Shown here: positions 1 through 8,537 of the stretch, piece by piece
How positions within the stretch are numbered: the first letter of the stretch is position 1
How the letters are laid out: every line of letters begins with the position of its first letter
NCBI RefSeq assembly: GCF_003853645.1
Contig: NZ_QTPO01000002.1
Coordinates: 124,001-188,000 of the forward strand
Source of the DNA: Burkholderia sp. Bp9143
GTDB taxonomy: Bacteria > Pseudomonadota > Gammaproteobacteria > Burkholderiales > Burkholderiaceae
Reading direction: 5' to 3'
Length of the DNA stretch: 64,000 nt
Notes under the pieces: generated by a model
What the model saw: the letters and a program-made list of their open reading frames with translations, nothing else
What the model was told of the DNA's origin: nothing
Database searches by the model: none
Program-made: the position numbers and the translations under genes

Positions 1-1257
1 GATCGCCTTGCCGATCCGCACCGTCTGCGCGACGCCGTGCCCGCTCCAGCCCTGCACCATGTACATCGGCACGCGGCCGTCGGTCTTGCGGCTGTCGGTC
101 GCGCCGTTCAGCGTGAAGTCGCTGACGCCGCTCCAGCAGTAGTCGAGCGCGAAGCGGCCGTCGTGCTGCGGAAACACCGTGTTCAGCCGCGTCAGCAAGT
201 ATGCGTTGACGTCCTGCTGCGCCCAGCACGTGCCGGTGCCCTGTCCGCCGAACAGCAGGCGGTTGCCGTGCACCGGCCGGTAGTAGTCGATCTGGAACTG
301 CGTGTCGTACACCGGCATGCCGGCCGGCATCAGCGTCGCGACGTCGACGTCGAGCGGCGCCGTCACGCTCACGTACGTGAAGAACGGCACGGTGGTCGCG
401 GCGCCGTCATCCAGCAGCCGGAACGTCGTGTTGTGCAGTGCGAGCACCACGCCGCGGCGCGCGGTGATCGTGCCGCCCGGCGTCGTCGCGACGACGCCCG
501 CCGGCGTTTCGTCGAGTTCCAGCACCTCCGTCCCCTCGTACAGCGCGCCTCCGTTCAGTCGGAAGCCGTGCACGAGGCCGCGCACCAGCGCGAGCGGATG
601 AAGCTGGCCGCCGATCGCATCGATCGCCGCGCCGTGATACAGCCCCGAGCGCACGTATTCGTCGTGCAGCTGATGGCGGCCGACGAGCGTCACGCCGCCG
701 TCGCCGAGATGGCGGCGGGCGTCCGCGCCTTCGAGCAGCGCGCTCATGTGGCCCGGGTGGACCGCCGCCGTCACGTGGCCGCGCTTGCGGTCGAGGTCGA
801 GCGCGTAACGCGCGCCGATCGCATCGATCAGGTCCATCGATTCGGCCGATGCGAAGCGCCACAGCCGCTTCGCATCGGCGTGCGACAGGTGGTCGATCAT
901 GTCGGCCGCTTCCCAGCGCGCAAGGCCCGGCGTAAGTTGGCCGCCGTTGCGGCCCGACGCCGCGGAGCCGACGTGATGCTTGTCGACGAGGATCGTGTCG
1001 ACGCCCGCTTCCGCGAGATGCAGCGCAGCCGATGCGCCGAGCAGCCCCGCGCCGATCACGAGCACGTCGCATACGGCGTCGTGCACGAGCGGCGCGCTGT
1101 TTTCATGGCGCGACAACGACGCCTCGTACCAGTTGGCCGGACGCTCGCCGTCGTAGCGGGACGGCTCGCACCAGTTCCAGTTGTCCTTTTCGATGTTCAG
1201 TTGCGTCTGGTCGAAACGCGATTCGCCCTGGATCAGGGGTTTGTGGTTGGAAGTCAT
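1..1257 (-). CDS. FAD-dependent amine oxidoreductase (DAO/PuuB-like), 3' end cut off by the window
   Basis: The frame is open from an ATG at 1257 to the window edge (419 codons seen, no stop), so the C-terminus is missing. Residues about 45-75 form a Rossmann FAD-binding segment (DVLVIGAGLLGASAALHLAE, then VDKHHVGSAASGRNGGQL), and the C-terminal part has the usual WSGHG near the FAD. This is the D-amino-acid-oxidase fold seen in gamma-glutamylputrescine oxidase (PuuB/OrdL) and related amine oxidases. The substrate cannot be told from sequence; PuuB-like activity is an inference. The gene is divergent from a TetR regulator whose putative operators lie in the shared 266-bp intergenic region, so control by that regulator is likely. 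Confidence 0.8.
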   Translation of the reverse strand, partial: MTSNHKPLIQGESRFDQTQLNIEKDNWNWCEPSRYDGERPANWYEASLSRHENSAPLVHDAVCDVLVIGAGLLGASAALHLAEAGVDTILVDKHHVGSAASGRNGGQLTPGLARWEAADMIDHLSHADAKRLWRFASAESMDLIDAIGARYALDLDRKRGHVTAAVHPGHMSALLEGADARRHLGDGGVTLVGRHQLHDEYVRSGLYHGAAIDAIGGQLHPLALVRGLVHGFRLNGGALYEGTEVLELDETPAGVVATTPGGTITARRGVVLALHNTTFRLLDDGAATTVPFFTYVSVTAPLDVDVATLMPAGMPVYDTQFQIDYYRPVHGNRLLFGGQGTGTCWAQQDVNAYLLTRLNTVFPQHDGRFALDYCWSGVSDFTLNGATDSRKTDGRVPMYMVQGWSGHGVAQTVRIGKAI

Positions 1258-1445
1258 GATTGCACTTGCATGGTCTTGGGCCGCCTGTCGAAGAGCCGTA
1301 GGGCTTCGCGGGTGGGGCAGCCGGTTCCACTTGGGTGTCAACGAGATAAAGGGCGCGATGGCCCGTGTTGACGGCAGACACGCTCGTGTCTGCCTGGATC
1401 CCGGACCGTGCGAAAGCACGCATTGAAAGGTGCCGGGACACCCAA

Positions 1446-1481
1446 TTTCTACACCGCAGAAATAATTCTACAGCGTAGAAT
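1446..1481. promoter_or_regulatory. Tandem palindromic operator, probably for the adjacent TetR regulator
   Basis: Two 17-bp inverted repeats of the same design sit side by side. The first is at 1446-1462 (TTTCTAC-N3-GCAGAAA, one mismatch between arms) and the second at 1465-1481 (ATTCTAC-N3-GTAGAAT, perfect). Their centres are 19 bp apart, about two helical turns, which suits cooperative binding of two TetR dimers. They lie 43-78 bp upstream of the TetR start and between the divergent promoters. The binding protein is inferred from position. Confidence 0.65.
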
Positions 1482-1523
1482 ATGTTTTCGTCAAGATGAC
1501 AGCCCGCCGCCGCATCCGCTCAC

Positions 1524-2171
1524 ATGAAAGACAAACCCGCCCAAGGCCCGCGCGGCCTCGACAAGGACGCGATCGTCGCGGCCGCGCTCGCGCTGCTCGA
1601 AGAGGTCGGTGAAGCCACGTTCAGCGTGCGCAAGCTCGCGCAGTCGGTCGGCTGCGACCCGATGAGCGTGCTGTATCACTTCAAGTCGAAAGAAGGCCTG
1701 AGCCGTGCGATCGCGAACGCGCTGTCGCGCTCGCTCGTGCCGGTCGACCCTTCGCTTCCGTGGCGCGAGCGGCTGCGCGATCTCGCGCGCCAGTACCGCG
1801 CGCTCGCGCTGCGCCACCCCGCCGCGTTCGCGCTGCTGCAGCGTCACATGAGCACCGGCCCGGCCGATCTCGCGCACATCGAGACCGTGCATCGCGCGCT
1901 GGCCGATGCCGGTATCCCGCGCACCGCGCTGCCGTCCGTGTGCGTCGGCTGGTATGCGAGCGTGATCGGGCTCGCCGCCGCCGAGGCCGGCGGCCTCACG
2001 CGGCCCGCGAACGACGTCGAGCTCGCGGAAATGGATGCGCTGTCCGACGTCGCGCACCCGCTCGTCAAATCGGCCGCCCCGCTCTATGCGCGACTCGACC
2101 CGGCCGCCGTGCACGACACGATGCTGGACGTGCTGCTCGACGGCATCGCGCAGCACGCGCGTTCGGCCTGA
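1524..2171 (+). CDS. TetR family transcriptional regulator
   Basis: This 215-residue protein has the TetR layout. An N-terminal helix-turn-helix covers about residues 15-60 (start of helix 1 around DAIVAAALALLEEVG, recognition part SVRKLAQSVGCDPMSVLYHF), followed by an alpha-helical ligand and dimerisation domain of about 150 residues. It is divergent from the FAD oxidoreductase and preceded by a tandem palindrome, which suggests autoregulation plus control of the oxidoreductase. The inducer is unknown; an amine or amino-acid derivative would fit the neighbour. It ends just before a bidirectional terminator. Confidence 0.85.
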   Translation: MKDKPAQGPRGLDKDAIVAAALALLEEVGEATFSVRKLAQSVGCDPMSVLYHFKSKEGLSRAIANALSRSLVPVDPSLPWRERLRDLARQYRALALRHPAAFALLQRHMSTGPADLAHIETVHRALADAGIPRTALPSVCVGWYASVIGLAAAEAGGLTRPANDVELAEMDALSDVAHPLVKSAAPLYARLDPAAVHDTMLDVLLDGIAQHARSA

Positions 2172-2191
2172 GCGGCCTGCGCACCTGAAAC

Positions 2192-2219
2192 GAAAAAGGC
2201 ACCCGAAGGTGCCTTTTTC
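2192..2219. terminator. Bidirectional rho-independent terminator between tetR and gntK
   Basis: A 12-bp perfect stem (2192-2203 with 2208-2219) closes a CGAA loop. The A5/T5 ends give a U-run on either strand. It separates the convergent tetR and gntK genes. Confidence 0.9.
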
Positions 2220-2250
2220 GCTATTGCATGACGATTGCCGCGAACCGCGC

Positions 2251-2754
2251 TCAGTGCTGCTGCGCGAGGCCGATCTTCACCATCACTTCATCGACGATCT
2301 GTTCGGGCGTCAGCTCGATGCTGACCACGATCGCTTCGTCCGGGCCCGGTTCCTCGAGCGTGTCGAGCTGGCTCTTCAGCAGCGACGGATCGAAGAAATG
2401 GCCGGTGCGGGTCTTCAGGCGCTCGTGCAACACCTCGAACGAACCCTTCAGATACACAAACCGCACGTCGGTGTCGGTGCCGCGCAGCACGTCGCGGTAC
2501 GACCGCTTCAGCGACGAGCACGTGAACACGGCCGTCTCGCCGGCACGCTGCTTTTCCTCGATGGCCGCGCGGATCGTGCGCAGCCACGGCCAGCGGTCGT
2601 CGTCCGTCAGCGGAATGCCGTTGTGCATCTTTTCCTTGTTCGCCGCGCTGTGAAACGCGTCGCCGTCGGTATAGCTGCACGACAGGCGTTCCGCCAGCAT
2701 TTCGCCGATTCGCGACTTGCCCGCGCCCGACACGCCCATTGCGATCAGAATCAT
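2251..2754 (-). CDS. gntK: Gluconokinase
   Basis: Phosphorylates D-gluconate with ATP to 6-phosphogluconate, the substrate of Edd. The 167-residue length is normal for the small GntK/shikimate-kinase-like family. The Walker A motif GVSGAGKS is at residues 7-14, and the family segment SYTDGDAFHSAANKEKMHNG follows at about 28-47. The start ATG lies 13 bp after the gntT stop, and its ribosome binding site (AAGGGG) overlaps the end of gntT, so the two are translated from one mRNA and probably coupled. Confidence 0.95.
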   Translation of the reverse strand: MILIAMGVSGAGKSRIGEMLAERLSCSYTDGDAFHSAANKEKMHNGIPLTDDDRWPWLRTIRAAIEEKQRAGETAVFTCSSLKRSYRDVLRGTDTDVRFVYLKGSFEVLHERLKTRTGHFFDPSLLKSQLDTLEEPGPDEAIVVSIELTPEQIVDEVMVKIGLAQQH

Positions 2755-2767
2755 TGACTACCCCTTG

Positions 2768-4129
2768 TTACAGAACCAGGCTCAGCAGCAGCGTAAAGCT
2801 CAGACCGAGCACCGAGATGATGGTTTCAAGCAGCGACCAGGTCTTGAACGTCTGGCCGACCGTCATCCCGAAGTATTCCTTGATCAGCCAGAAGCCGCCG
2901 TCGTTCACGTGCGAGAAGATCAGCGAGCCCGAGCCCGTCGCGAGCACCAGCAGCTCCGGACGAACCGCCGCGCCCGACGCCGCCGCGATCGGCGCGACGA
3001 TGCCGCAGGCCGTCGTCATTGCAACCGTCGCCGAACCCGTCGCGAGACGCATCAGCGCCGCCACGAACCAGCCGAGCAGCAGCGGCGACAGGTGTGCGTG
3101 CTTCGCGGTCTCGACGATCTGCTGCGAGATCCCGCTGTCGCGCAGGACGCCGCCGAAGCCGCCGCCCGCACCGACGATCAGCGTGATGCCGGCGATCGGC
3201 GCCAGGCACTCGCCGCAGAACTTCTGGATCTGGTCGCGGTTGAAACCCTGCAGCTTGCCGAACGTGAAGAAGCTCACCAGCACGGCGATCAGCAGCGCGA
3301 CGTCGGAGTTGCCGGCAAAGCGCAGCAGGTTGTTCGGCAGCGACTTCGGCGCGAACACCAGGTCGGCCCAGCTGCCGACGAGCATCAGCACGACGGGCAG
3401 CAGGATCGTGAACAGCGTGATGCCGAAGCTCGGCAGTTCGCGCTTGCGGCCGTCCGTGTGCGTATCGACGAACTGCGCGGCGAGCGGATTGTTTTCCGGC
3501 AGCTTCACGAACTTCGAGATCATCAGCGCGAACAGCGGACCCGCGATGATCGCGGTCGGCACGCCGACGATCAGGCCGAACGCGATCGTCTTGCCGATAT
3601 CGGCGCCGTATTGCTGGACGGCCAGCAGCGCGGCCGGGTGCGGCGGGATCAGCCCGTGCACGACGGACAGGCCAGCCACCATCGGCAGGCCGACGACGAG
3701 CAGCGACTTGCCGGTGCGCTTCGCGACGTTGAACGCGATCGGAATCAGCAGCACGAAGCCGACTTCGAAGAACACCGGCAGGCCGACGATGATCGCGACG
3801 AACATCATCGCCCAGTGGATGTTCTTTTCACCGAACCAGTCGATCAGCGTGGTCGCGATCCGTTCGGCGCCGCCCGATTCCGCCATCATCTTGCCGAGCA
3901 TCGTGCCGAGGCCGACGACGATCGCGATGTGGCCGAGCGTGCCGCCCGTGCCCGTTTCGAACGACTTGACGATCTTGTCCATCGGCATGCCGACGACGAG
4001 ACCGAGGCCCAGCGAAACGATGATCAGCACCAGGAACGGGTAGATCTTGTAGCGCGCGATCATCAGGATCAGCGCGGCAATCGCGATCAGCGTGAATACG
4101 AGCAGCATGCTGCCTTGGACAGCCCCCAT
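2768..4129 (-). CDS. gntT: Gluconate:H+ symporter, GntP family
   Basis: Inner-membrane gluconate importer of 453 residues with about 12-14 hydrophobic segments throughout. Family signatures include VGLPVFFEVGFVLLIPI and GLIPPHPAALLA in the middle of the protein. The ATG at 4129 is chosen because AGGAG precedes it by six bases and it gives the normal hydrophobic N-terminus; an upstream in-frame ATG at 4219 would add a 30-residue hydrophilic leader with no ribosome site. Downstream gntK is co-transcribed. Upstream eda and edd are on the same strand with a 221-bp gap, so gntT may have its own promoter as well. Confidence 0.92.
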   Translation of the reverse strand: MGAVQGSMLLVFTLIAIAALILMIARYKIYPFLVLIIVSLGLGLVVGMPMDKIVKSFETGTGGTLGHIAIVVGLGTMLGKMMAESGGAERIATTLIDWFGEKNIHWAMMFVAIIVGLPVFFEVGFVLLIPIAFNVAKRTGKSLLVVGLPMVAGLSVVHGLIPPHPAALLAVQQYGADIGKTIAFGLIVGVPTAIIAGPLFALMISKFVKLPENNPLAAQFVDTHTDGRKRELPSFGITLFTILLPVVLMLVGSWADLVFAPKSLPNNLLRFAGNSDVALLIAVLVSFFTFGKLQGFNRDQIQKFCGECLAPIAGITLIVGAGGGFGGVLRDSGISQQIVETAKHAHLSPLLLGWFVAALMRLATGSATVAMTTACGIVAPIAAASGAAVRPELLVLATGSGSLIFSHVNDGGFWLIKEYFGMTVGQTFKTWSLLETIISVLGLSFTLLLSLVL

Positions 4130-4203
4130 GTGGCACTCCTCCTTGGATTGTTCGAAACCGGGCGAGTTGTTGCGAGTATGCCCGGCTATGCAGGTCTCCG
4201 AAA

Positions 4204-4225
4204 CACGGGGGGTACCCACCCCGTG
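4204..4225 (-). promoter_or_regulatory. Stem-loop in the gntT 5' leader
   Basis: A 7-bp perfect stem (4204-4210 with 4219-4225, CACGGGG/CCCCGTG) closes an 8-nt loop, 75-96 nt upstream of the gntT start. A second 8-bp complement lies further up (4286-4293 with 4320-4327), separated by 26 nt. There is no U-run, so these look like leader structure or a protein site rather than a terminator. Function is not known. Confidence 0.4.
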
Positions 4226-4350
4226 AGGACGCTGAATTTTACTTATCTTTGCGGTCCGCGGATAGAACCGGTTCCATCAGCAAAAACCCTCGGCAAAACA
4301 AGCACTAAGCGCTCGCATACCGAGGGTCAAACGATCGTTTCGTACAAGTA

Positions 4351-4977
4351 TTAACGGTGGAGCTGACTCGCGGCTTGCGCGAGGCGCGTGACTTCCGCCC
4401 AGTCCTGCGCGGCGAGCGCGGCTTTCGGCGTGAGCCACGAACCGCCGACGCACACGACGTTCGGCAGCTTCAGGAAATTCGGCGCGGTGTCGACCGTGAT
4501 GCCACCCGTCGGGCAGAACTTCAGCGCCGGGAACGGGCCGTGGAACGCCTGCAGCATCGGCACGCCGCCGGCCTGCTGCGCGGGGAAGAACTTGACGATC
4601 TCGTAGCCGAATTCGAGCGCCTGGATGATGTCGCTCGGCGTCATCACGCCCGGCAGCAGCGGCAGGCCCGCATCGAGCGACGCGAGGTGCAGGTCCTTCG
4701 TCAGGCCCGGCGACACGCCGAACTTCGCACCCGCGCGCTTCGCCTGCTCGCAGTGCTCCGGCTTCGTGATCGTGCCGACGCCGACGACGATGTCGTCCGC
4801 GAGCTGGCTCGCGCGCTGGATCGCCTCGAGGCCCGCCGGCGTGCGCAGCGTGATCTCGAGCACCTTGACGCCGCCCGCGTGCAACGCACGCGAAACGTGT
4901 TCCCCCTGCTCGACCGAGTCGAATGCGAGCACCGGAATCACCGGGCCCAGCTTCACGATTTCAGCAATCGTCTTCAT
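4351..4977 (-). CDS. eda: 2-dehydro-3-deoxy-6-phosphogluconate (KDPG) aldolase
   Basis: Cleaves KDPG to pyruvate and glyceraldehyde-3-phosphate, the last step of the Entner-Doudoroff pathway. The protein has 208 residues, the normal size for this class I aldolase trimer. The Schiff-base lysine is K129 in YEIVKFFPAQ, and the general acid/base glutamate is E41 in LEITLRTPAG. The start at 4977 has AAGGAGT upstream and gives the conserved MKTIAEIV beginning. It follows edd with a 28-bp gap and shares its HexR-type promoter. Confidence 0.95.
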   Translation of the reverse strand: MKTIAEIVKLGPVIPVLAFDSVEQGEHVSRALHAGGVKVLEITLRTPAGLEAIQRASQLADDIVVGVGTITKPEHCEQAKRAGAKFGVSPGLTKDLHLASLDAGLPLLPGVMTPSDIIQALEFGYEIVKFFPAQQAGGVPMLQAFHGPFPALKFCPTGGITVDTAPNFLKLPNVVCVGGSWLTPKAALAAQDWAEVTRLAQAASQLHR

Positions 4978-5005
4978 CGATGACACTCCTTGAAATTCAT
5001 GCAAT

Positions 5006-6862
5006 TCATGCGGTAACGCCAACGGCCGTTTCGCCGATCAGCGTCCCGAAAACCGATGCGCCCTGCTCGGCCGGCGCGGCCGCCGCGCGGAACACGCCGA
5101 ACAGTTCGCGCCCGAAACCGGTTTCGTTGTCGGCCTGGTGCAGCGGCTGCGCGACCGGGCGCGCCTGCCACTCGGCGTCGTCGATCTCGATGTCGAGGAC
5201 GCCGGCTTCCGCGTCGATCACGAGCGTGTCGCCCGTCTTCACCTTGCCGAGCGGGCCGGCCAGCAGCGCCTCCGGCGACACATGGATCACGGCCGGCACC
5301 TTGCCCGACGCGCCGGACATGCGGCCGTCGGTCACGAGCGCGACGTGGAAGCCCTGATCCTGCAGCACGCCGAGCAGCGGCGTCAAACGGTGCAGCTCGG
5401 GCATCCCGTTTGCGCGCGCGCCCTGGAAGCGCACGACCGCGACGAAATCGCGCTTCAGCTCGCCGCGATCGAAGGCCTCCTGCACGGCTTCCTGCGAATC
5501 GAACACGATCGCGGGCGCCGTCACCTTGCGGTGCTCGGGCGCGACCGCCGAAATCTTGATCACGCCGCGGCCGAGCCGGCCCTGCATCAGGCGCAGGCCG
5601 CCGTCCGGCTGGAACGGGTCGCGAATGCCGCGCAGCACCTTCGTGTCGTGGCTCTCGGCCGTGCCGTCGACCCACGTCAGCTTGCCGTCGATCAGCTTCG
5701 GCTCCTTCGTGTAGTGCGACAGGCCCTTGCCCGCAACGGTCGCCACGTCTTCGTGCAGCAGCCCGCCTTCGAGCAGGTTCCGCACCAGGAACGCGACGCC
5801 GCCCGCCGCGTGAAAATGGTTCACGTCGGCCTTGCCGTTCGGGTAGATCTTCGCGAGCAGCGGCACGACCGCCGACAGTTCGTCGAAGTCGTTCCAGTCG
5901 ATCAGGATGCCGGCCGCGCGCGCGATCGCGACGAGGTGCAGCGTGTGGTTGGTCGAGCCGCCCGTCGCGAGCAGCGCGACGATCCCGTTGACGATCGCCT
6001 TCTCGTCGATCACATGGCCGATCGGCGTGTACTGGCCGCGCTCGACCGTCAGGTCGAGCACGCGGCGCGCGGCTTCGGCCGTCAGTGCGGTACGCAGCGG
6101 CGTGTGCGGATGGACGAACGCGGAACCCGGCAGGTGCAGGCCCATCAACTCCATCAGCATCTGGTTGCTGTTCGCGGTGCCGTAGAACGTGCAGGTGCCG
6201 TGACCGTGATACGCGGCCGATTCGGCTTCGAGCAGCGCGTCGCGGCCGACCTGGCCGGTCGCGAACTGCTGGCGGATCTTCGCCTTGTCATCGTTCGACA
6301 GGCCGCTCGTCATCGGGCCGGCCGGCACGAAGATAGTCGGCAGGTGGCCGAACTGCAGCGCGCCGATCAGCAGGCCCGGCACGATCTTGTCGCAGATGCC
6401 GAGGCAGAGCGCCGCGTCGAACATGTTGTGCGTGAGCGCGATCGCCGTACCCATCGCGATCGCCTCGCGCGAGAACAGCGACAGCTCCATCCCGGGGTTG
6501 CCCTGCGTGACGCCATCGCACATCGCCGGCACGCCGCCCGCGAACTGCGCGACGCCGCCGTTCTCGCGCGCGGCGGCCTTGATGATGTCGGGGAAATCCT
6601 TGTACGGCGCGTGCGCGGACAGCATCTCGTTGTACGAGGACACGATGCCGATGTTCGGCTCGCGGATCGCCTTGATCTGGAACTTGTCGCTGCCTTCGAG
6701 ACCCGCGAAGCCGTGCGCGAGGTTCGCGCACGACAGCGCGCCGCGCGCCGGGAACTTGCCTTGCGCGCCGTCGATGCGCTGCAGATAGGCGGAACGGGTC
6801 GATTGGCTGCGGGCGATCACGCGTTCGGTGACTTTCGCCAGGGTGGGGTGCAGCGACGTCAT
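5006..6862 (-). CDS. edd: 6-phosphogluconate dehydratase
   Basis: Dehydrates 6-phosphogluconate to KDPG, the defining Entner-Doudoroff step. This 618-residue IlvD/Edd family protein keeps the iron-sulfur cysteine motifs, including C115 (AMCDGVTQG) and C157 ([10 protein letters not shown]), plus the C-terminal [12 protein letters not shown] segment. The ATG at 6862 is chosen for its AGGAG ribosome site and normal N-terminus; an upstream open frame to 6994 runs through the promoter and is not coding. It is first gene of the edd-eda unit, with a promoter overlapped by a HexR-type palindrome. Confidence 0.95.
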   Translation of the reverse strand: MTSLHPTLAKVTERVIARSQSTRSAYLQRIDGAQGKFPARGALSCANLAHGFAGLEGSDKFQIKAIREPNIGIVSSYNEMLSAHAPYKDFPDIIKAAARENGGVAQFAGGVPAMCDGVTQGNPGMELSLFSREAIAMGTAIALTHNMFDAALCLGICDKIVPGLLIGALQFGHLPTIFVPAGPMTSGLSNDDKAKIRQQFATGQVGRDALLEAESAAYHGHGTCTFYGTANSNQMLMELMGLHLPGSAFVHPHTPLRTALTAEAARRVLDLTVERGQYTPIGHVIDEKAIVNGIVALLATGGSTNHTLHLVAIARAAGILIDWNDFDELSAVVPLLAKIYPNGKADVNHFHAAGGVAFLVRNLLEGGLLHEDVATVAGKGLSHYTKEPKLIDGKLTWVDGTAESHDTKVLRGIRDPFQPDGGLRLMQGRLGRGVIKISAVAPEHRKVTAPAIVFDSQEAVQEAFDRGELKRDFVAVVRFQGARANGMPELHRLTPLLGVLQDQGFHVALVTDGRMSGASGKVPAVIHVSPEALLAGPLGKVKTGDTLVIDAEAGVLDIEIDDAEWQARPVAQPLHQADNETGFGRELFGVFRAAAAPAEQGASVFGTLIGETAVGVTA

Positions 6863-6939
6863 GCTGGGCGCTCCTGTATGCCGGCGACACCGGCGGTTGG
6901 AATCGTGGGGACGGTCGAGTGCGTCGAACGAACGAAGCC

Positions 6940-6968
6940 AGTCTAGTAGAAAAACTACACGCATGCAA
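6940..6968 (-). promoter_or_regulatory. edd promoter with HexR-type operator between -35 and -10
   Basis: On the minus strand a -35 box TTGCAT (6968-6963) and a -10 box TAGACT (6945-6940) are separated by exactly 17 bp. The spacer holds TGTAGTTTTTCTAC, the inner part of a TGTAG-N5-CTACW palindrome at 6945-6959. This is the known HexR consensus form in proteobacteria (TGTARTTWWAYTACA-like). Occupancy would block RNA polymerase directly. The predicted leader to the edd ATG is about 70 nt. Confidence 0.75.
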
Positions 6969-7010
6969 TGCAGATCAGCACGCACGCAACCCACATCCCC
7001 GCCACCAGTA

Positions 7011-7033
7011 AGGGTTTACCTAGTGAAAACCCT
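7011..7033. promoter_or_regulatory. Inverted repeat of unknown regulator in the edd-hexR intergenic region
   Basis: Two 7-bp arms AGGGTTT (7011-7017) and AAACCCT (7027-7033) are separated by 9 bp. The repeat lies between the two HexR-type sites and does not share their sequence, so it is probably the site of a different protein. Confidence 0.4.
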
Positions 7034-7087
7034 AATCTCCCGCCTCACACACTCCATAAATTGCCGAAAATGAAGCTAGCATTTTCA

Positions 7088-7102
7088 TGTAGATTTTCTA
7101 CA
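7088..7102. promoter_or_regulatory. HexR-type operator upstream of hexR
   Basis: The perfect palindrome TGTAGATTTTCTACA matches the half-sites at the edd promoter (TGTAG-N5-CTACA). It lies 53 bp before the hexR start. A plausible -10 box TACACT is at 7115-7120, which places the operator over the -35 region and suggests autorepression. Confidence 0.75.
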
Positions 7103-7154
7103 ATTCGATTGCGATACACTCGCTCATCCGAACCCGATTTCCATCCGCCGTCCC

Positions 7155-8003
7155 ATGCTGCCTCGCATTGAAGCGATCCGCGCCGACCTGCGCCCGTCCG
7201 AGCGCAAGCTCGCCGACTACATCCTCGCCGCGCCGCGCGAGGTGCTCGACCTCGCGATGACCGAGCTGTCGACCCGCGCGGGCGTCAGCCAGCCGACCAT
7301 CGCGCGCTTCTGCCAGGCGCTCGGCTGCAGCGGTTTTCGCGAATTCAAGATCCGGCTCGCGCAGAGCGTCGCGCCGGGCGTGTCGTCGGTGTATCGCGAC
7401 GTCCAGCCCGACGAGCCCGCGCCCGGCATCATCGGCAAGGTGTTCGACCGCACGATCGGTGCGCTGATCGAGGTGCGCAACAGCCTGTCGGCCGGCAGCG
7501 TCGCCGACGCGATCGCGCTGCTGTCGAACGCGTCGCGCATCGAGTTCTACGGCGCCGGCGGCTCCGGCATCGCCGCGCAGGACATCCAGCACAAGTTCTT
7601 CCGGCTCGGCGTGCCGAGCGTCGCGTATTCGGACCCGCACACGTTCTCGATGTCGTCGGCGCTGCTCGGGCCGCACGACGTCGTCGTCGCGATCTCGAAC
7701 ACCGGCCGCACGCGCGACATCGTCGATGCCGCGCGCTCCGCGCTCGCGTGCGGCGCGAAGGTCGTCGCGATCACGCAGAGCCATTCGCCGCTCGCGAAAC
7801 TCGCGACGGTGAGCCTCGCGTCGAACGTCGCGGAGGAAACCGACGTGTTCTCGCCGATGACGTCGCGGATGTCGCATCTCGCGATCGGCGACATCCTCGC
7901 GGTCGGCGTTGCGCTGTCGCGCGGGCCCGCGCTGATGGAGCGCGTCGGCCGCGCGAAGGAAGCGATCACGCGCCGCCGGATCGACGATCCGACGAAGGAA
8001 TGA
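7155..8003 (+). CDS. hexR: HexR-type transcriptional repressor (RpiR family)
   Basis: The 282-residue protein has an N-terminal RpiR helix-turn-helix domain (about residues 1-77, recognition region STRAGVSQPTIARFCQALGC) and a C-terminal SIS sugar-phosphate domain (about 120-260, with FYGAGGSGIAAQDIQ and AISNTGRTRDIVDAA). In pseudomonads and relatives HexR is released from DNA by KDPG. Here it is divergent from edd-eda and two matching palindromes sit at the promoters. It therefore very likely represses edd-eda and itself. A terminator hairpin follows. Confidence 0.9.
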   Translation: MLPRIEAIRADLRPSERKLADYILAAPREVLDLAMTELSTRAGVSQPTIARFCQALGCSGFREFKIRLAQSVAPGVSSVYRDVQPDEPAPGIIGKVFDRTIGALIEVRNSLSAGSVADAIALLSNASRIEFYGAGGSGIAAQDIQHKFFRLGVPSVAYSDPHTFSMSSALLGPHDVVVAISNTGRTRDIVDAARSALACGAKVVAITQSHSPLAKLATVSLASNVAEETDVFSPMTSRMSHLAIGDILAVGVALSRGPALMERVGRAKEAITRRRIDDPTKE

Positions 8004-8022
8004 CGCGTACGACGCGCACATG

Positions 8023-8050
8023 AAAACGGCGCCCCAAGGGGCGCCGTTGC
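8023..8050 (+). terminator. Terminator after hexR
   Basis: An 11-bp perfect stem (8025-8035 with 8038-8048) preceded by an A-run lies just after the hexR stop and before the convergent hemJ gene. The nominal loop is only 2 nt, so in practice the terminal pairs open. The A-run gives a U-tract on the minus strand, so it can also serve hemJ. Confidence 0.75.
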
Positions 8051-8097
8051 GCATCGATCGACCGCCGGCATGCTCGTCGACGGTGCCACCGGAAGGT

Positions 8098-8520
8098 TCA
8101 GAACGGCTTGATCACGACCAGCGCGACCGCCGCGAGCATGCCGAGCACCGGCAGCTCGTTGAACACGCGATACCACTTGTCGGTGCGGCGGTTCTCGCCG
8201 CGCTCGAACACCCGCAGCAGGTGTCCGCAATACGCGTGGTAGATGACGAGCAGCAGCACCACCGTCACCTTCGCGTGGATCCAGCCCTGCCCCTGGCCGA
8301 TGCCGATCACGAGCCAGAGCCACAGCCCGCACGCCAGTGCCGGCACGGCAATCATCGTCATGAAGCGGAACAGCTTGCGCGCCATCAGCAGCAGGCGCCG
8401 AACCGTGGCCGGATCGGTCTCCATGGCCAGGTTCACGTAGATGCGCGGCAGGTAGAACAACCCCGCGAACCACGCGGCGATCAGCACGATGTGGAACGTC
8501 TTGACCCAGAGCATTGCCAT
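8098..8520 (-). CDS. hemJ: HemJ-type protoporphyrinogen IX oxidase (CopD family membrane protein)
   Basis: This 140-residue protein has four hydrophobic helices and matches the UPF0093/HemJ family: an N-terminal helix with an early histidine (FHIVLIAAWFAGLFYLPRI), and a central WIHAKVTVVLLLVIYHAYCGH segment. HemJ oxidises protoporphyrinogen IX to protoporphyrin IX in haem synthesis and replaces HemG or HemY in many proteobacteria. The start ATG at 8520 gives a canonical N-terminus. It lies 17 bp downstream of proA on the same strand. Confidence 0.85.
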   Translation of the reverse strand: MAMLWVKTFHIVLIAAWFAGLFYLPRIYVNLAMETDPATVRRLLLMARKLFRFMTMIAVPALACGLWLWLVIGIGQGQGWIHAKVTVVLLLVIYHAYCGHLLRVFERGENRRTDKWYRVFNELPVLGMLAAVALVVIKPF

Positions 8521-8537
8521 CGGTTGTGCGCCTCGCT

